From Pseudomonas libanensis (GTDB lineage: Bacteria; Pseudomonadota; Gammaproteobacteria; Pseudomonadales; Pseudomonadaceae), in assembly GCF_001439685.1 (NCBI RefSeq), contig NZ_JYLH01000023.1, forward strand, positions 1-64,000: DNA of 64,000 nucleotides, in the 5' to 3' direction. The position numbers and the translations under genes are program-made. Shown here piece after piece: positions 52,761 to 61,636 of the stretch. How positions within the stretch are numbered: the stretch's first letter is position 1; each line of letters starts with the position of its first letter. Below the pieces are notes generated by a model that was given only the letters and a program-made list of their open reading frames with translations, was not told the origin of the DNA and searched no databases.

Positions 52761-52793
52761 AAAAAAGCCCGACTCAAAGTCGGGCTTTTTTTC
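52761..52793. terminator. Bidirectional terminator between ohr and efp
   Basis: AAAAAGCCCGACT/AGTCGGGCTTTTT stem with a 3-base loop, flanked by A- and T-runs; works for both convergent genes. Confidence 0.92.
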
Positions 52794-52811
52794 GTATCGG
52801 TGGGGCCAGGA

Positions 52812-53384
52812 TTACTTCTTGGCGCGACCTTTGTACGAACCACCTTCGCGGGTGTCGATCTCGATCAGGTCGTCGATTTCGATGAAATCGGCTACTTGCA
52901 GTTCGGTACCGTTGCTCAGCTTGGCAGGCTTCATCACCTTGCCCGAAGTGTCACCGCGAGCGGAACCTTCAGTGTAGGCAACCTTACGCACGATAGTGGT
53001 CGGCAGCTCTACGGAAACCAGGCGCTCTTCGAAGAAAATAGCTTCGCAGACGTCTTCCATGCCTTCTTCGATGAACGGCAGAACGGCTTCGATATCTTCA
53101 GCGTTCAGCTCGTACATGGTGTAGTCAGTGGTGTCCATGAACGTGTAGGTGTCGCCGCTGATGAAGGACAGGGTCGCTTCCTTGCGGTCGAGGATCACGT
53201 CGTCCAGTTTGTCATCGGCGCTGTAGACGATCTCGGTCTTGTAACCGGTCAGCAGGTTCTTCAGCTTGGTCTTCATGATTGCGCTGTTACGACCAGACTT
53301 GGTGAACTCAGCTTTCTGAACCAGCCAAGGGTCGTTTTCGAGACGGATCACTGTACCGGGTTTCAGTTCTTTACCAGTTTTCAT
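52812..53384 (-). CDS. efp: Translation elongation factor P (Arg32 type)
   Basis: 190 residues in three OB/KOW domains. The modified loop is KSGRNSA with Arg at position 32, the rhamnosylated type, rather than the lysine of the EpmA pathway. It rescues ribosomes stalled at polyproline. It lies 49 bases downstream of earP, its modifying enzyme. The Pro-rich proteins at 1-5647 would be heavy clients. Confidence 0.96.
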   Translation of the reverse strand: MKTGKELKPGTVIRLENDPWLVQKAEFTKSGRNSAIMKTKLKNLLTGYKTEIVYSADDKLDDVILDRKEATLSFISGDTYTFMDTTDYTMYELNAEDIEAVLPFIEEGMEDVCEAIFFEERLVSVELPTTIVRKVAYTEGSARGDTSGKVMKPAKLSNGTELQVADFIEIDDLIEIDTREGGSYKGRAKK

Positions 53385-53433
53385 TGCATATATCCGAAAT
53401 TTGGATGGGATTTACAAAAATCAAGGTGGCGTA

Positions 53434-54567
53434 TCATATCCAACTTTCATAAAACTGTACCAGCGCCGTCGCAAGATCGGCCTGCAAGCCTTGTTCCAGA
53501 CACCAGTTCTCGGCGTGCTCATTCACCTCGGGCCAATGTTCCAGGAGCATTTTCCAGGCCTGCGCCATATCGCCCTCGGTGTTCCAGGCTTGCCAAAGCG
53601 CGATGACAGCCGCTTTGGCGGCCGGCGACAGTGCGGCGGTGTACAGCTCCAGGAAGGCATCGAGCTTGTCGAGGTGGATGTCTTCGTCCTGGCGATAGAT
53701 ATGCCATAGCAACGGCCTCCCCGCCCACTGAGCGCGCACGAAGGAGTCCTCGCCGCGCACCGCGTTGAACGCGCAACACCAGAGCAACCGGTCGTATTGC
53801 TCCTGGCGTACGAAGGCAATGACCTGCACCGTCAGCGCGCCACGCACCTGGATGTCGCCTGCGGCCAAGCTGCTGACTCCCAGCCAGCGTTGCACATCCC
53901 CCAGGATGCGCCCTTCCGGCACCAGCAAGTGAGTCGCGCACCTGTCTGCCGCCAGCACGTCCAACCAGCTGGCCAACCCGGGGTTCTCGTAAGCGAACAG
54001 CGACATCAGGCGTGCATCGGCCGCCGGAGCTATCCCTAGGGTTTGCAGGAATTGTCGCTGCGCGACGTCATCTAGCTGAAAAGCCTGGCGCCGCTCCAAT
54101 AACCCGGCTTCACGCAACAGGCCACCGGTGCCCGGGCGAAAGCCGGGAAAGAAAAAGTACTTCTGCACACCCTTGAACTTCACCGACGGTAGACGGTGAC
54201 AGCCCACTACCCAGTCTTCAGCGCTGAGATAGTCCAGGTTCATCCACAACGGCGATTGCTCACGCTCGGCCATGCGCTCCATGTACTCCGGCGGCAGCTG
54301 GCAGGCGAACGCGGCAATCACCACATCGGCTGATTGCGCACCTGGCCATTGCGCCGGCCAGTGGCGCACTTCGACACCTTCCTGCCACTGCTGGCTCACC
54401 TGCGCATCAATCTGCGGACACATGCGCTCGAAAGCCCGCAGATCATCGACCCACAAGCGCACTTCACAGCCATGTTCCACTACCAACTGCCGGGCCAGGC
54501 GCCAGGTCACGCCGATGTCGCCGTAGTTGTCGACGACGCTGCAAAAAATATCCCAGCGGGCTTTCAT
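53434..54567 (-). CDS. earP: EF-P arginine rhamnosyltransferase EarP
   Basis: 377 residues, GT-B fold inverting glycosyltransferase (DUF2331). DIFCSVVDNYGDIGVTWRLARQL is split here as FCSVVDNYGDIGVTWRLA; the catalytic Asp is in this loop. TDP-rhamnose contacts are in GEDSFVRAQWAGRP near residue 270. It attaches rhamnose to EF-P Arg32. ATG 54567 has GGAG six bases upstream; the frame to 54579 holds that site. Confidence 0.95.
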   Translation of the reverse strand: MKARWDIFCSVVDNYGDIGVTWRLARQLVVEHGCEVRLWVDDLRAFERMCPQIDAQVSQQWQEGVEVRHWPAQWPGAQSADVVIAAFACQLPPEYMERMAEREQSPLWMNLDYLSAEDWVVGCHRLPSVKFKGVQKYFFFPGFRPGTGGLLREAGLLERRQAFQLDDVAQRQFLQTLGIAPAADARLMSLFAYENPGLASWLDVLAADRCATHLLVPEGRILGDVQRWLGVSSLAAGDIQVRGALTVQVIAFVRQEQYDRLLWCCAFNAVRGEDSFVRAQWAGRPLLWHIYRQDEDIHLDKLDAFLELYTAALSPAAKAAVIALWQAWNTEGDMAQAWKMLLEHWPEVNEHAENWCLEQGLQADLATALVQFYESWI

Positions 54568-54698
54568 TCCGGGCTCCATCGATCAAAGACTCGATTGTCC
54601 GCATAAATGCACCGATGCAGAAGGCTTGTTTCGCGATTTTCTGCATGGCGGCTGTGCGACAATCGCCGTCACGCCGTTCCCCCCGCCAGGAGGCCATC

Positions 54699-55067
54699 AT
54701 GTCTGCCCGTCCGTTTTCGCTGCTCAAGCTCTGCCTCGCCATTGCAGCAGGCCTGTGGCTGGGGTTTATCGCCATTGCGCTGACCACTTGGCTGGCGTCT
54801 CGCTACCTGTTCCCCCAAAGCCTGGCACCCGTGGCCCAGGCGGTCGAGCAGCTGGGCAAGCCGGCCGCTGCTGTGCCGGAGCCGCCGAACCGCATGTTCG
54901 AGCAATACCAGCAGAACCTGCAAAAGCAGGAACAGCAGCAAGCCCTGGACCAGGCCCGGAATAATGCGCGCAACCTGTCCAACCCCAAATGCCAGTTCTG
55001 GCTGCAACAGGACCAGAACGCCCCCAATGAAAAGTCTCGGGCCAATGTCCTGCAATTCTGCGATTGA
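54699..55067 (+). CDS. Small membrane protein with coiled tail, unknown function
   Basis: 122 residues. One membrane helix (about 10-34), a short Pro-rich linker, then a Gln-rich coiled segment (EQYQQNLQKQEQQQALDQAR) and a C-terminal NPKCQFWLQQ...LQFCD part with two Cys. AGGAGG precedes ATG 54699. I do not recognise a named family. The next gene follows within a few bases, so they may be co-expressed. Confidence 0.82.
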   Translation: MSARPFSLLKLCLAIAAGLWLGFIAIALTTWLASRYLFPQSLAPVAQAVEQLGKPAAAVPEPPNRMFEQYQQNLQKQEQQQALDQARNNARNLSNPKCQFWLQQDQNAPNEKSRANVLQFCD

Positions 55068-55072
55068 AGACC

Positions 55073-55555
55073 ATGAATAAACACGCCGTCCTCCAGTTGA
55101 TCCTGGAAAAACTCGCCGTCGACCTCGATATCGCCCAACGTGCCGCGCAGACTGCCTACGAAACCGCGACTCACGAAGAAAACATCGCCGAAAACAAATA
55201 CGACACCCTGGGCCTGGAGGCGTCTTACCTGGCGGCCGGGCAGGCCAAGCGGGTCGAGGAAATCAAGCAGTCGCTGGCGCTGTGCCAGAACCTGCAGCTA
55301 CGTGCTTTCGATGATCAGCGAGGTATAGAGATTGGCACACTGCTGGGCCTGGAAGACGAGGATGGTCGCCAGCAATGGCTGTTCCTGGCGCCGGACGCCG
55401 CAGGCTTGAAAGTCGCTGTGGTCGGGCAACCGGTGACCGTCATCACCCCACGCTCGCCCCTGGGCAAAAGCCTGCTGGGCAAGTTTGAAGGGGATGAGGT
55501 AGAGATTCTGGTGGCAGGCGCCCGGCAATTTTTTACGATTACCGAGGCCCGCTAA
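55073..55555 (+). CDS. GreA/GreB C-terminal-domain-like protein
   Basis: 160 residues. An N-terminal helical hairpin (IAQRAAQTAYETATHEENIAENKYD) and a C-terminal FKBP-like GreA/GreB domain (VITPRSPLGKSLLGKFEGDEVEI). The tip residues that rescue stalled polymerase in GreA are not obvious, so it may compete for the secondary channel in a different way. Conserved next to cysB in Pseudomonas, as far as I recall; convergent with cysB. Confidence 0.85.
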   Translation: MNKHAVLQLILEKLAVDLDIAQRAAQTAYETATHEENIAENKYDTLGLEASYLAAGQAKRVEEIKQSLALCQNLQLRAFDDQRGIEIGTLLGLEDEDGRQQWLFLAPDAAGLKVAVVGQPVTVITPRSPLGKSLLGKFEGDEVEILVAGARQFFTITEAR

Positions 55556-55560
55556 ACCAT

Positions 55561-56535
55561 TCAATGAACGGGTAATTCAACGCCGTCAAACAATTCTTCC
55601 AGCTCTTGCTTGTTGTGGCACTGGATCGCCTTGGCCATGACTTCGCGGGTCAGGTGGGGGGCGAATTTCTCGATGAAATCGCACATGAACCCGCGCAGGA
55701 AGGTGCCACGGCGAAAACCGATCTTGGTCACGCTGGACTCGAACAGTTCACTGGCATCCAGCACCACAAGGTCTTTGTCGAGGTTGGTGTCGACCGCCAT
55801 CTTGGCGACGATGCCCACACCCAGGCCCAGGCGTACATAGGTCTTGATCACGTCGGCATCGGCGGCAGTGAACACCACTTTTGGCGTAAGGCCACGGTGA
55901 CTGAAGGCTTCATCGAGCTTGGAACGGCCGGTAAAGCCGAACACGTAGGTCACGATCGGGTATTCAGCCAGGGCTTCCAGGGTCAGCTTCGGCAGCTTCG
56001 CCAACGGGTGACCTTGAGGCACGACCACGCAGCGGTTCCAGCGGTAGCACGGCATCATTACCAGGTCGCCGAACAGTTCCAGGGCTTCGGTGGCGATGGC
56101 AAAATCGACAGTGCCATCGGCGGCCATCTCGGCGATCTGCATCGGCGAGCCCTGGTGCATGTGCAGGGCCACATCAGGGTATTGCTTGATGAAATCACGG
56201 ATTACCGGCGGCAATGCATAGCGCGCCTGGGTGTGGGTGGTGGCGATCGACAGGGTGCCTTTCTTCTCGTTGGAGAATTCCTGGGCAATCTGCTTGATGC
56301 TCTCGACTTTACGCAGGATTTCGCCGGCGGTAGTGATGATGCGCTCGCCAGCCGGGGTGACACGGGTCAGGTGCTTGCCGCTGCGTGCGAACACTTCGAC
56401 GCCCAGCTCGTCTTCGAGCAGGCGGATCTGCTTGCTGATACCGGGTTGCGAGGTGTAGAGGCTTTGAGCGGTAGCGGAAACGTTGAGGTCGTGGTGCGCC
56501 ACTTCCCAGATGTAGCGCAGTTGTTGAAGCTTCAT
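55561..56535 (-). CDS. cysB: Cysteine regulon activator CysB
   Basis: 324 residues, LysR type. Helix-turn-helix in MKLQQLRYIWEVAHHDLNV and SQPGISKQIRLLEDELG; effector domain with TTHTQARYALP, the O-acetylserine/N-acetylserine pocket, and SSVTKIGFRRGTFLRG. It activates sulfate assimilation genes. GAGGGA precedes ATG 56535. An AT-rich stretch at 56580-56600 upstream probably holds its promoter. Confidence 0.95.
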   Translation of the reverse strand: MKLQQLRYIWEVAHHDLNVSATAQSLYTSQPGISKQIRLLEDELGVEVFARSGKHLTRVTPAGERIITTAGEILRKVESIKQIAQEFSNEKKGTLSIATTHTQARYALPPVIRDFIKQYPDVALHMHQGSPMQIAEMAADGTVDFAIATEALELFGDLVMMPCYRWNRCVVVPQGHPLAKLPKLTLEALAEYPIVTYVFGFTGRSKLDEAFSHRGLTPKVVFTAADADVIKTYVRLGLGVGIVAKMAVDTNLDKDLVVLDASELFESSVTKIGFRRGTFLRGFMCDFIEKFAPHLTREVMAKAIQCHNKQELEELFDGVELPVH

Positions 56536-56639
56536 ATGAATCCCTCAAAGCAGATAGACGCCACGGGTATCAGCGACGGTATATAACTATATTAAAGGTT
56601 AGACGGATAAATCTAGAACTTTTTATCCTTTCCTACCGA

Positions 56640-57140
56640 TCAACTATCCTCATTGCGCCGATGTTGCAGCGACGGCACCAGGTAGACCGGTACCGGGGAC
56701 AGCTGCAATACCCGTGCAGCGGTGCGCCCAAGGGGCACGGTCACTCTGGTTGCCTGGCTGTGACTACCTAGGATCAGCAAGTCGACGGAAAGTTTTCGCA
56801 TCTGGTCGAGAATCACCTCGCAGGGGTCCCCCTGGATCACCCTGACCGAGCGAATCAATTGCAAGTCCTGCTCGCCCTCCCCCAACTCCTCGCGAAAGCT
56901 GTCCAGCACCCGTTGTTCAATCGTCGCCATGACCGTGCTCAACCCCTGGCTCTGCCATTCACTCAGGGCCTTCTCATCAAGGTAGCTCTGTAGCACCGAT
57001 TCGGCGAACAGCCCGATGGGCTCGACCACGTGGATCACGTAGAGGTCGGCCTTGAACGTCCGCGCCAGCGCCAGTGCATGTTGCATTACATACGGTGCAT
57101 ACAGACCCAGGTCCGTGGCGTACAGCATCGAACGAATCAT
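56640..57140 (-). CDS. Universal stress protein (UspA family)
   Basis: 166 residues. Usp fold with MLYATDLG at the N-terminus and the ATP-binding LILGSHSQATRVTVPLGRTA signature near the C-terminus (GxGxxGx9GS is partly degenerate: GSHSQ...GRTA). AGGAGG precedes ATG 57140. Stands alone between cysB and the nucleotidase gene. Confidence 0.9.
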   Translation of the reverse strand: MIRSMLYATDLGLYAPYVMQHALALARTFKADLYVIHVVEPIGLFAESVLQSYLDEKALSEWQSQGLSTVMATIEQRVLDSFREELGEGEQDLQLIRSVRVIQGDPCEVILDQMRKLSVDLLILGSHSQATRVTVPLGRTAARVLQLSPVPVYLVPSLQHRRNEDS

Positions 57141-57188
57141 AGAACCTCCTGGACTGCCAGGATGGCGGCGATTAAATGAGCTTAGCAG

Positions 57189-58106
57189 CTAGCTCTCGGT
57201 CTGGATTTTCAACTCATTACTGATGCCATGGGGCACGTGCCCGGTGGCGACCACCTCCCTGGCTTTCTCACAATGTCCGGCCTGGTCATCGAAAAATACA
57301 TCGGCGGCGAAGGCTTCCAGGAACGCGGATTTTTCCAGGCCACCGAGGAACAGCGACTCGTCCAGGCGGATATCCCATTCGCGCAATGTACGAATCACCC
57401 GCTCATGGGACGGGGCCGAACGGGCGGTGACCAGCGCCGTGCGAATCGGACAGGCGTCATCGGCAAACTCGCGCTGCAACAAGTTAAGCGCCGCCAGGAA
57501 GCCCTTGAATGGGCCACCGTGCAAAGGCTGGCGCGCCGACTCGCGCTCACTGGCCTGAAAAGCGGCCAGCCCACCGGACTGATAAACGCGTTCGGACTCG
57601 TCGGAAAACAGCACCGCATCGCCGTCGAATGCAATGCGCAATTCTTCACTCGATGCCCGACGCGCACCACCCGACAGAATCGTTGCCGCCGCAAAGCCGG
57701 CGTCGAGTGCGCTGCGCACATCTTCCGCATGGGTCGAAAGAAACAGATGACAACCAAAGGCGGCCAGGTATGGGTAGGGACTACGCCCTCCCACGAAGGC
57801 GGCGCGGGAAATATCCAGGCCGTAATGCTGGATCGAATTGAACACCCGCAGCCCGGTATCGGCACTGTTGCGCGACACCAGCACCACTTCGACCCGGGCA
57901 CGCCCCAGGCTGGCATTGAGGCTCAGCAGTTTCTTGACCAGCGGGAAAGCGTCACCCGGCTCAAGGGTTTCTTCCTCGTGCTCGATCTGGTACTTGCGGT
58001 AAGCCTCCACCCCTTCGGCCAGGTACACCTTGTGGCTGTCGCTCAGGTCGAACAGCGCCCGCGAAGAAATCGCCAGCACCAGCTTGTCACCCAATCCCTT
58101 TGCCAT
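57189..58106 (-). CDS. 5'-nucleotidase (NT5C1/PF06189 type)
   Basis: 305 residues. HAD-fold cytosolic 5'-nucleotidase related to animal NT5C1: LVLAISSRALFDL, VVLVSRNSADTGLRVFNSI, AFVGGRSPYPYL, AFDGDAVLFSDESERVYQ and VFFDDQAGHCE are the HAD and substrate blocks. It dephosphorylates nucleoside monophosphates. ATG 58106; the longer frame to 58187 reads over the panE-like 3' end. Confidence 0.88.
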   Translation of the reverse strand: MAKGLGDKLVLAISSRALFDLSDSHKVYLAEGVEAYRKYQIEHEEETLEPGDAFPLVKKLLSLNASLGRARVEVVLVSRNSADTGLRVFNSIQHYGLDISRAAFVGGRSPYPYLAAFGCHLFLSTHAEDVRSALDAGFAAATILSGGARRASSEELRIAFDGDAVLFSDESERVYQSGGLAAFQASERESARQPLHGGPFKGFLAALNLLQREFADDACPIRTALVTARSAPSHERVIRTLREWDIRLDESLFLGGLEKSAFLEAFAADVFFDDQAGHCEKAREVVATGHVPHGISNELKIQTES

Positions 58107-58120
58107 GGTGTGTCCCCCAA

Positions 58121-59083
58121 TCAGCGGTTGTGCCGATCCATAAAACTCAAGGCCTGGTACAGCGCCTGCATACGCGGCAGTTCGCAACCGGCCGCCCTCG
58201 CAGCGGCCAAGGGGCGAGCATAGATAGCCGCCAACTCCAACGGACGCTTGTGCATATAGTCGTGGTACATGCTGGGCAGATAGTCGTCCATGGTCTCGGT
58301 CATGGCGAACATTTGCCCCGCGTAGCTGGCGGCAATCTCATGACCGCAGGCACGGGCGCCCTGCACCACCTCGGCCATCAGCGCCTGGATCAATTCACGG
58401 CTGGACTCGTCAGCCATCATCGCCGTGGTGCCCGTGCCCAGCAAGACCGAGAGGCCGTTATACGGTACGTTCCACACCAGTTTATGCCAGCGCGCCTGAT
58501 GCACATTGGCCATGGCCTGCGACTCGATTCCGGCGTGGTGGAACAGCCCGGCACCGGCTTCGACAATTGCCTTTTGCCGCGCCTCATCATTGGCGGCCGT
58601 ACCGCTGTGATAACCCAGGTTGACCCGGCCCAGCGCCTGGTGCTCGACCACCCCGGGTGCCGAGCGGTGTACACCGATGTAGCACAGGCCGCCCAGCAGG
58701 TGCAGCGACGAAGGCAGGTGCTCACGCAGACCGTCCTCCACATCGAGGCCGTTTTGCAGCAGCACCACCTTGGCATCCGGTGCCGCGACCTGGACGATGG
58801 TCGGGGCCAGGTCAACGTTGCCGGTGGATTTGGTACCGACCAACAACCAGTCGCACGGTGGCATGTCGGCGGCGCGGGCATAGGCTTGTACCGGGTGCAG
58901 ATGCAGGTGGCCGTGTACCGTGCTGTTGAGGTGCAGGCCATGTTCACTGACCGCTGCATATTCGCTGCGCAACAGGAAATGCACATCGAACCCGGCCCGC
59001 GCCAGCATCAATCCGTAGTAACCACCAATGGCACCGGTGCCGATGATGCCAATACGTGGCGACGGGGATGCAACTGCTGTCAT
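58121..59083 (-). CDS. 2-dehydropantoate 2-reductase-like protein (PanE family)
   Basis: 320 residues. N-terminal NADP Rossmann motif GIIGTGAIGGYYG, middle LLVGTKSTGN and LQNGLDVED, C-terminal helical domain with the catalytic Lys in WHKLVWNVPYNGLS. It may reduce ketopantoate, but several PanE-like paralogues occur in pseudomonads, so the substrate is open. AGAGGA precedes ATG 59083. Its start overlaps the stop of the thioredoxin-like gene. Confidence 0.87.
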   Translation of the reverse strand: MTAVASPSPRIGIIGTGAIGGYYGLMLARAGFDVHFLLRSEYAAVSEHGLHLNSTVHGHLHLHPVQAYARAADMPPCDWLLVGTKSTGNVDLAPTIVQVAAPDAKVVLLQNGLDVEDGLREHLPSSLHLLGGLCYIGVHRSAPGVVEHQALGRVNLGYHSGTAANDEARQKAIVEAGAGLFHHAGIESQAMANVHQARWHKLVWNVPYNGLSVLLGTGTTAMMADESSRELIQALMAEVVQGARACGHEIAASYAGQMFAMTETMDDYLPSMYHDYMHKRPLELAAIYARPLAAARAAGCELPRMQALYQALSFMDRHNR

Positions 59084-59400
59084 GGCAAATCCTCTGGTGG
59101 GCGGGTAAGCCCATGGTTTACGCATTCGGCGAGGTCGGATGCTGTAAGGCGTGTCTGTAATTGCCCGAGGAACTGACCCTCGCACACCAGGAACAGCGCC
59201 GGCAAATGAAAGATCTGGTAGCGTTCGACTGCACCGCCGTTGTGCCCGGCATCGACCCAGCACACACGGTCCACCGGCAAGCACCAGCCCGGCAACTGCT
59301 GGCGTGCCCAGCGGCAACTGGAACAACCGACACTGGTGAACACTACCAGCGAAATACCTGGCAATCCCAGCAATTGCTGGTCAATATCCAGGTCGGTCAA
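59080..59400 (-). CDS. Thioredoxin-like protein with CSSC motif
   Basis: 106 residues from TTG 59400 (AAGGA seven bases upstream). Thioredoxin fold with VVFTSVGCSSCRWARQQLPG, where WCGPC is replaced by GCSSC; the cis-Pro segment is IFHLPALFL. It may reduce a partner thiol. A longer start, ATG 59466, would overlap the first codon of the divergent PilZ gene; its own ribosome site is poorly spaced, so it is less likely. Overlaps the panE-like start by four bases. Confidence 0.8.
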   Translation of the reverse strand: MTDLDIDQQLLGLPGISLVVFTSVGCSSCRWARQQLPGWCLPVDRVCWVDAGHNGGAVERYQIFHLPALFLVCEGQFLGQLQTRLTASDLAECVNHGLTRPPEDLP

Positions 59401-59464
59401 TTCCAGTTCCTTCACTATACTGCTGCCACTGCCGTCAATTGGACGGCGCTCGGAGTCCGTGTAC

Positions 59465-59899
59465 ATGGGTCGTTTTTTACCTCACCCTGATGATGTCGCT
59501 GTTGAGTTGATCCAACGTCCCTCTCCTGCCCTGCCCCGCCAACGCCTGCATACTATCGGCCGCGGCGGCGTCGCCTGCAATTGGCCGCGGGCCTGGCGCC
59601 CCGGCACGGCAGTCGACCTGCATATCCCCTCATTGGGGTCCAGCGCTCGCTATCCGGGTTATGTAGCCTGGTGCCGCAAAGTCGAAGACGGTTATCGCAT
59701 CGGCATTTGCTTTGCCGATGAACACGCCTTGTTCGGTGCCCGAATGGGTGAGCAAGTGTGCCAGATCGAACGTCATTGCCGCCTGCACGAAAACGTCGAG
59801 CCCACGCCACAGCAACTTGAAGCCATGGCCCGCGATTGGGTGTCGCGCCACGCCGGCGAGTTCTCCCATGAGGCGGTTGTGCAGCCAGCACTGGATTAA
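59465..59899 (+). CDS. PilZ-domain protein
   Basis: 144 residues. A PilZ-like beta-barrel with RLHTIGRGGVACNWP, a D/NxSxxG-like position, and VDLHIPSLGSSARYPGYVAWCRK and GYRIGICFAD blocks; the N-terminal RxxxR c-di-GMP switch is not clear (PRQR at 25-28 is the nearest). It ends with a helical tail. GGAG is nine bases before ATG 59465. Confidence 0.82.
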   Translation: MGRFLPHPDDVAVELIQRPSPALPRQRLHTIGRGGVACNWPRAWRPGTAVDLHIPSLGSSARYPGYVAWCRKVEDGYRIGICFADEHALFGARMGEQVCQIERHCRLHENVEPTPQQLEAMARDWVSRHAGEFSHEAVVQPALD

Positions 59900-60029
59900 A
59901 CCGGGCTTTGCCCATTGTCGCGGGCCCGTGTAACGCGCTAAGGTTCCTCCCCCCTGCATTCAAATCATGCTGTGCCCGCCGCACGGGGATGGCTGGCGGC
60001 CGGCACCCGTGACCCTGGCGAGTAACACG

Positions 60030-61106
60030 ATGGCTGATTTACCGATCAATGACCTTAACGTCGAATCCAACGAGACCCTGATCACACCTGATCAGCTCAA
60101 GCGCGAAATTCCCCTGAGCGACGCTGCCCTGCAGACCGTCACCAAGGGCCGCGAAGTCATCCGTGACATTCTCGACGGCACCGACCACCGCCTCTTCGTC
60201 GTGATCGGGCCCTGCTCGATCCACGACCTAAAGGCCGCCCACGAATACGCCGAGCGCCTCAAGGTGCTGGCGGCGGAAGTGTCCGACACCCTGTACCTGG
60301 TGATGCGCGTTTACTTCGAAAAGCCGCGTACCACCGTCGGCTGGAAAGGCTTGATCAACGACCCCTACCTGGACGACTCGTTCAAGATCCAGGACGGTTT
60401 GCATATCGGTCGTAAATTGCTGCTGGACCTGGCCGAAATGGGCCTGCCCACTGCCACCGAAGCCCTCGACCCGATCTCCCCGCAGTACCTGCAGGACCTG
60501 ATCAGCTGGTCGGCCATCGGCGCACGCACCACCGAATCCCAGACCCACCGCGAAATGGCGTCCGGGCTGTCCTCGGCCGTAGGCTTCAAGAACGGCACCG
60601 ATGGCGGCCTGACCGTGGCGATCAACGCCCTGCAATCGGTCTCCAGCCCTCACCGCTTCCTGGGTATCAACCAGGAAGGTGGCGTCTCCATCGTCACCAC
60701 CAAAGGCAATGCTTACGGCCACGTGGTATTGCGCGGCGGCAATGGCAAGCCCAACTATGATTCGGTCAGCGTCGCCCTGTGCGAGCAGGCGCTGAACAAG
60801 GCCAGGATCAAGCCGAACATCATGGTCGACTGCAGCCACGCCAACTCCAACAAAGATCCGGCGTTGCAGCCGTTGGTGATGGAAAACGTCGCCAACCAGA
60901 TCCTCGAAGGCAACCAGTCGATCATCGGCTTGATGGTCGAGAGCCATTTGAACTGGGGTTGCCAGGCGATTCCAAAGGATCTGGCCGACTTGCAATACGG
61001 CGTGTCGATCACCGATGCCTGCATCGACTGGGCTGCCACAGAAACCACCCTGCGCAGCATGCACGCCAAGCTCAAGGACGTACTGCCCACGCGCAAACGC
61101 AGCTGA
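60030..61106 (+). CDS. aroG: Class I DAHP synthase (AroF/AroG type)
   Basis: 358 residues. FVVIGPCSIHD, RVYFEKPRTTVGWKGLINDP, GARTTESQTHREMASGLSS is split as GARTTESQTHREMASGL, GFKNGTDGG and VDCSHANSNKD carry PEP, E4P and metal ligands. It makes the first shikimate-pathway intermediate and is subject to aromatic amino acid feedback in this family. ATG 60030; the frame from 59967 is leader. Paralogous in function, not in fold, to the class II enzyme at 45358-46704. Confidence 0.95.
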   Translation: MADLPINDLNVESNETLITPDQLKREIPLSDAALQTVTKGREVIRDILDGTDHRLFVVIGPCSIHDLKAAHEYAERLKVLAAEVSDTLYLVMRVYFEKPRTTVGWKGLINDPYLDDSFKIQDGLHIGRKLLLDLAEMGLPTATEALDPISPQYLQDLISWSAIGARTTESQTHREMASGLSSAVGFKNGTDGGLTVAINALQSVSSPHRFLGINQEGGVSIVTTKGNAYGHVVLRGGNGKPNYDSVSVALCEQALNKARIKPNIMVDCSHANSNKDPALQPLVMENVANQILEGNQSIIGLMVESHLNWGCQAIPKDLADLQYGVSITDACIDWAATETTLRSMHAKLKDVLPTRKRS

Positions 61107-61137
61107 ACCACGCACTTCTACTGAATCAGGCATACAC

Positions 61138-61169
61138 AAAAACGCCGGGCTAAGCCCGGCGTTTTTTTT
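61138..61169. terminator. Bidirectional terminator after aroG
   Basis: AACGCCGGGC-TAA-GCCCGGCGTT stem with an A-run before and eight T after; shared with the convergent GNAT gene. Confidence 0.92.
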
Positions 61170-61182
61170 GGCAACGGATCAG

Positions 61183-61464
61183 CTACAGCTTCGCGGCATG
61201 GCGCTGGTGACGCTCCATATAGCGTTCGACATAGGAGCACGACGGGATCACCGTGTAGCCGGCCTCTTCGGCGAACTTCAGGGCTTCCTCGGTCAACGCG
61301 GCCGCAATGCCTCGCCCTCGCAGCGCGTTGGGGACGAAGGTGCGATAGATATCCAGGGTCTGCTTCCCGAGGTCCATATAGGTCAGATAGGCACGATGAC
61401 CGTCCACATTGGTCTCGAACTGATGACCAGCCTGGTCATGGTGGATGGACAACGCCTCGCTCAT
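61183..61464 (-). CDS. YidJ/YhcG-like small GNAT acetyltransferase
   Basis: 93 residues. Short GNAT_acetyltr_2 type: AYLTYMDLG, IYRTFVPNALRGRGIAAALTEEAL (acetyl-CoA loop RGRGIA) and VIPSCSYVERYMERH. Substrate unknown. AGGAG precedes ATG 61464; the frame to 61530 contains it. Confidence 0.9.
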   Translation of the reverse strand: MSEALSIHHDQAGHQFETNVDGHRAYLTYMDLGKQTLDIYRTFVPNALRGRGIAAALTEEALKFAEEAGYTVIPSCSYVERYMERHQRHAAKL

Positions 61465-61636
61465 CACTACTCCTCGCGGGTCTAAGATTGCGACCCCTAC
61501 CTTACCGATGTTTTTCCGGCGAAGGAACATCTACGCCACCCCGTGCCGGTTTCGACAACGAGAAAACCGTGAGCGCTCACAACCAGCACGTAGGGAATAG
61601 TAGGCACCAAACCCGCAATTGCTCAAGGCGCACTCA
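61465..61636. other. Intergenic segment upstream of the GNAT gene
   Basis: No gene seen. A weak dyad GTGAGCGCTCAC at about 61569-61580 could be an operator or hairpin. Confidence 0.4.
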
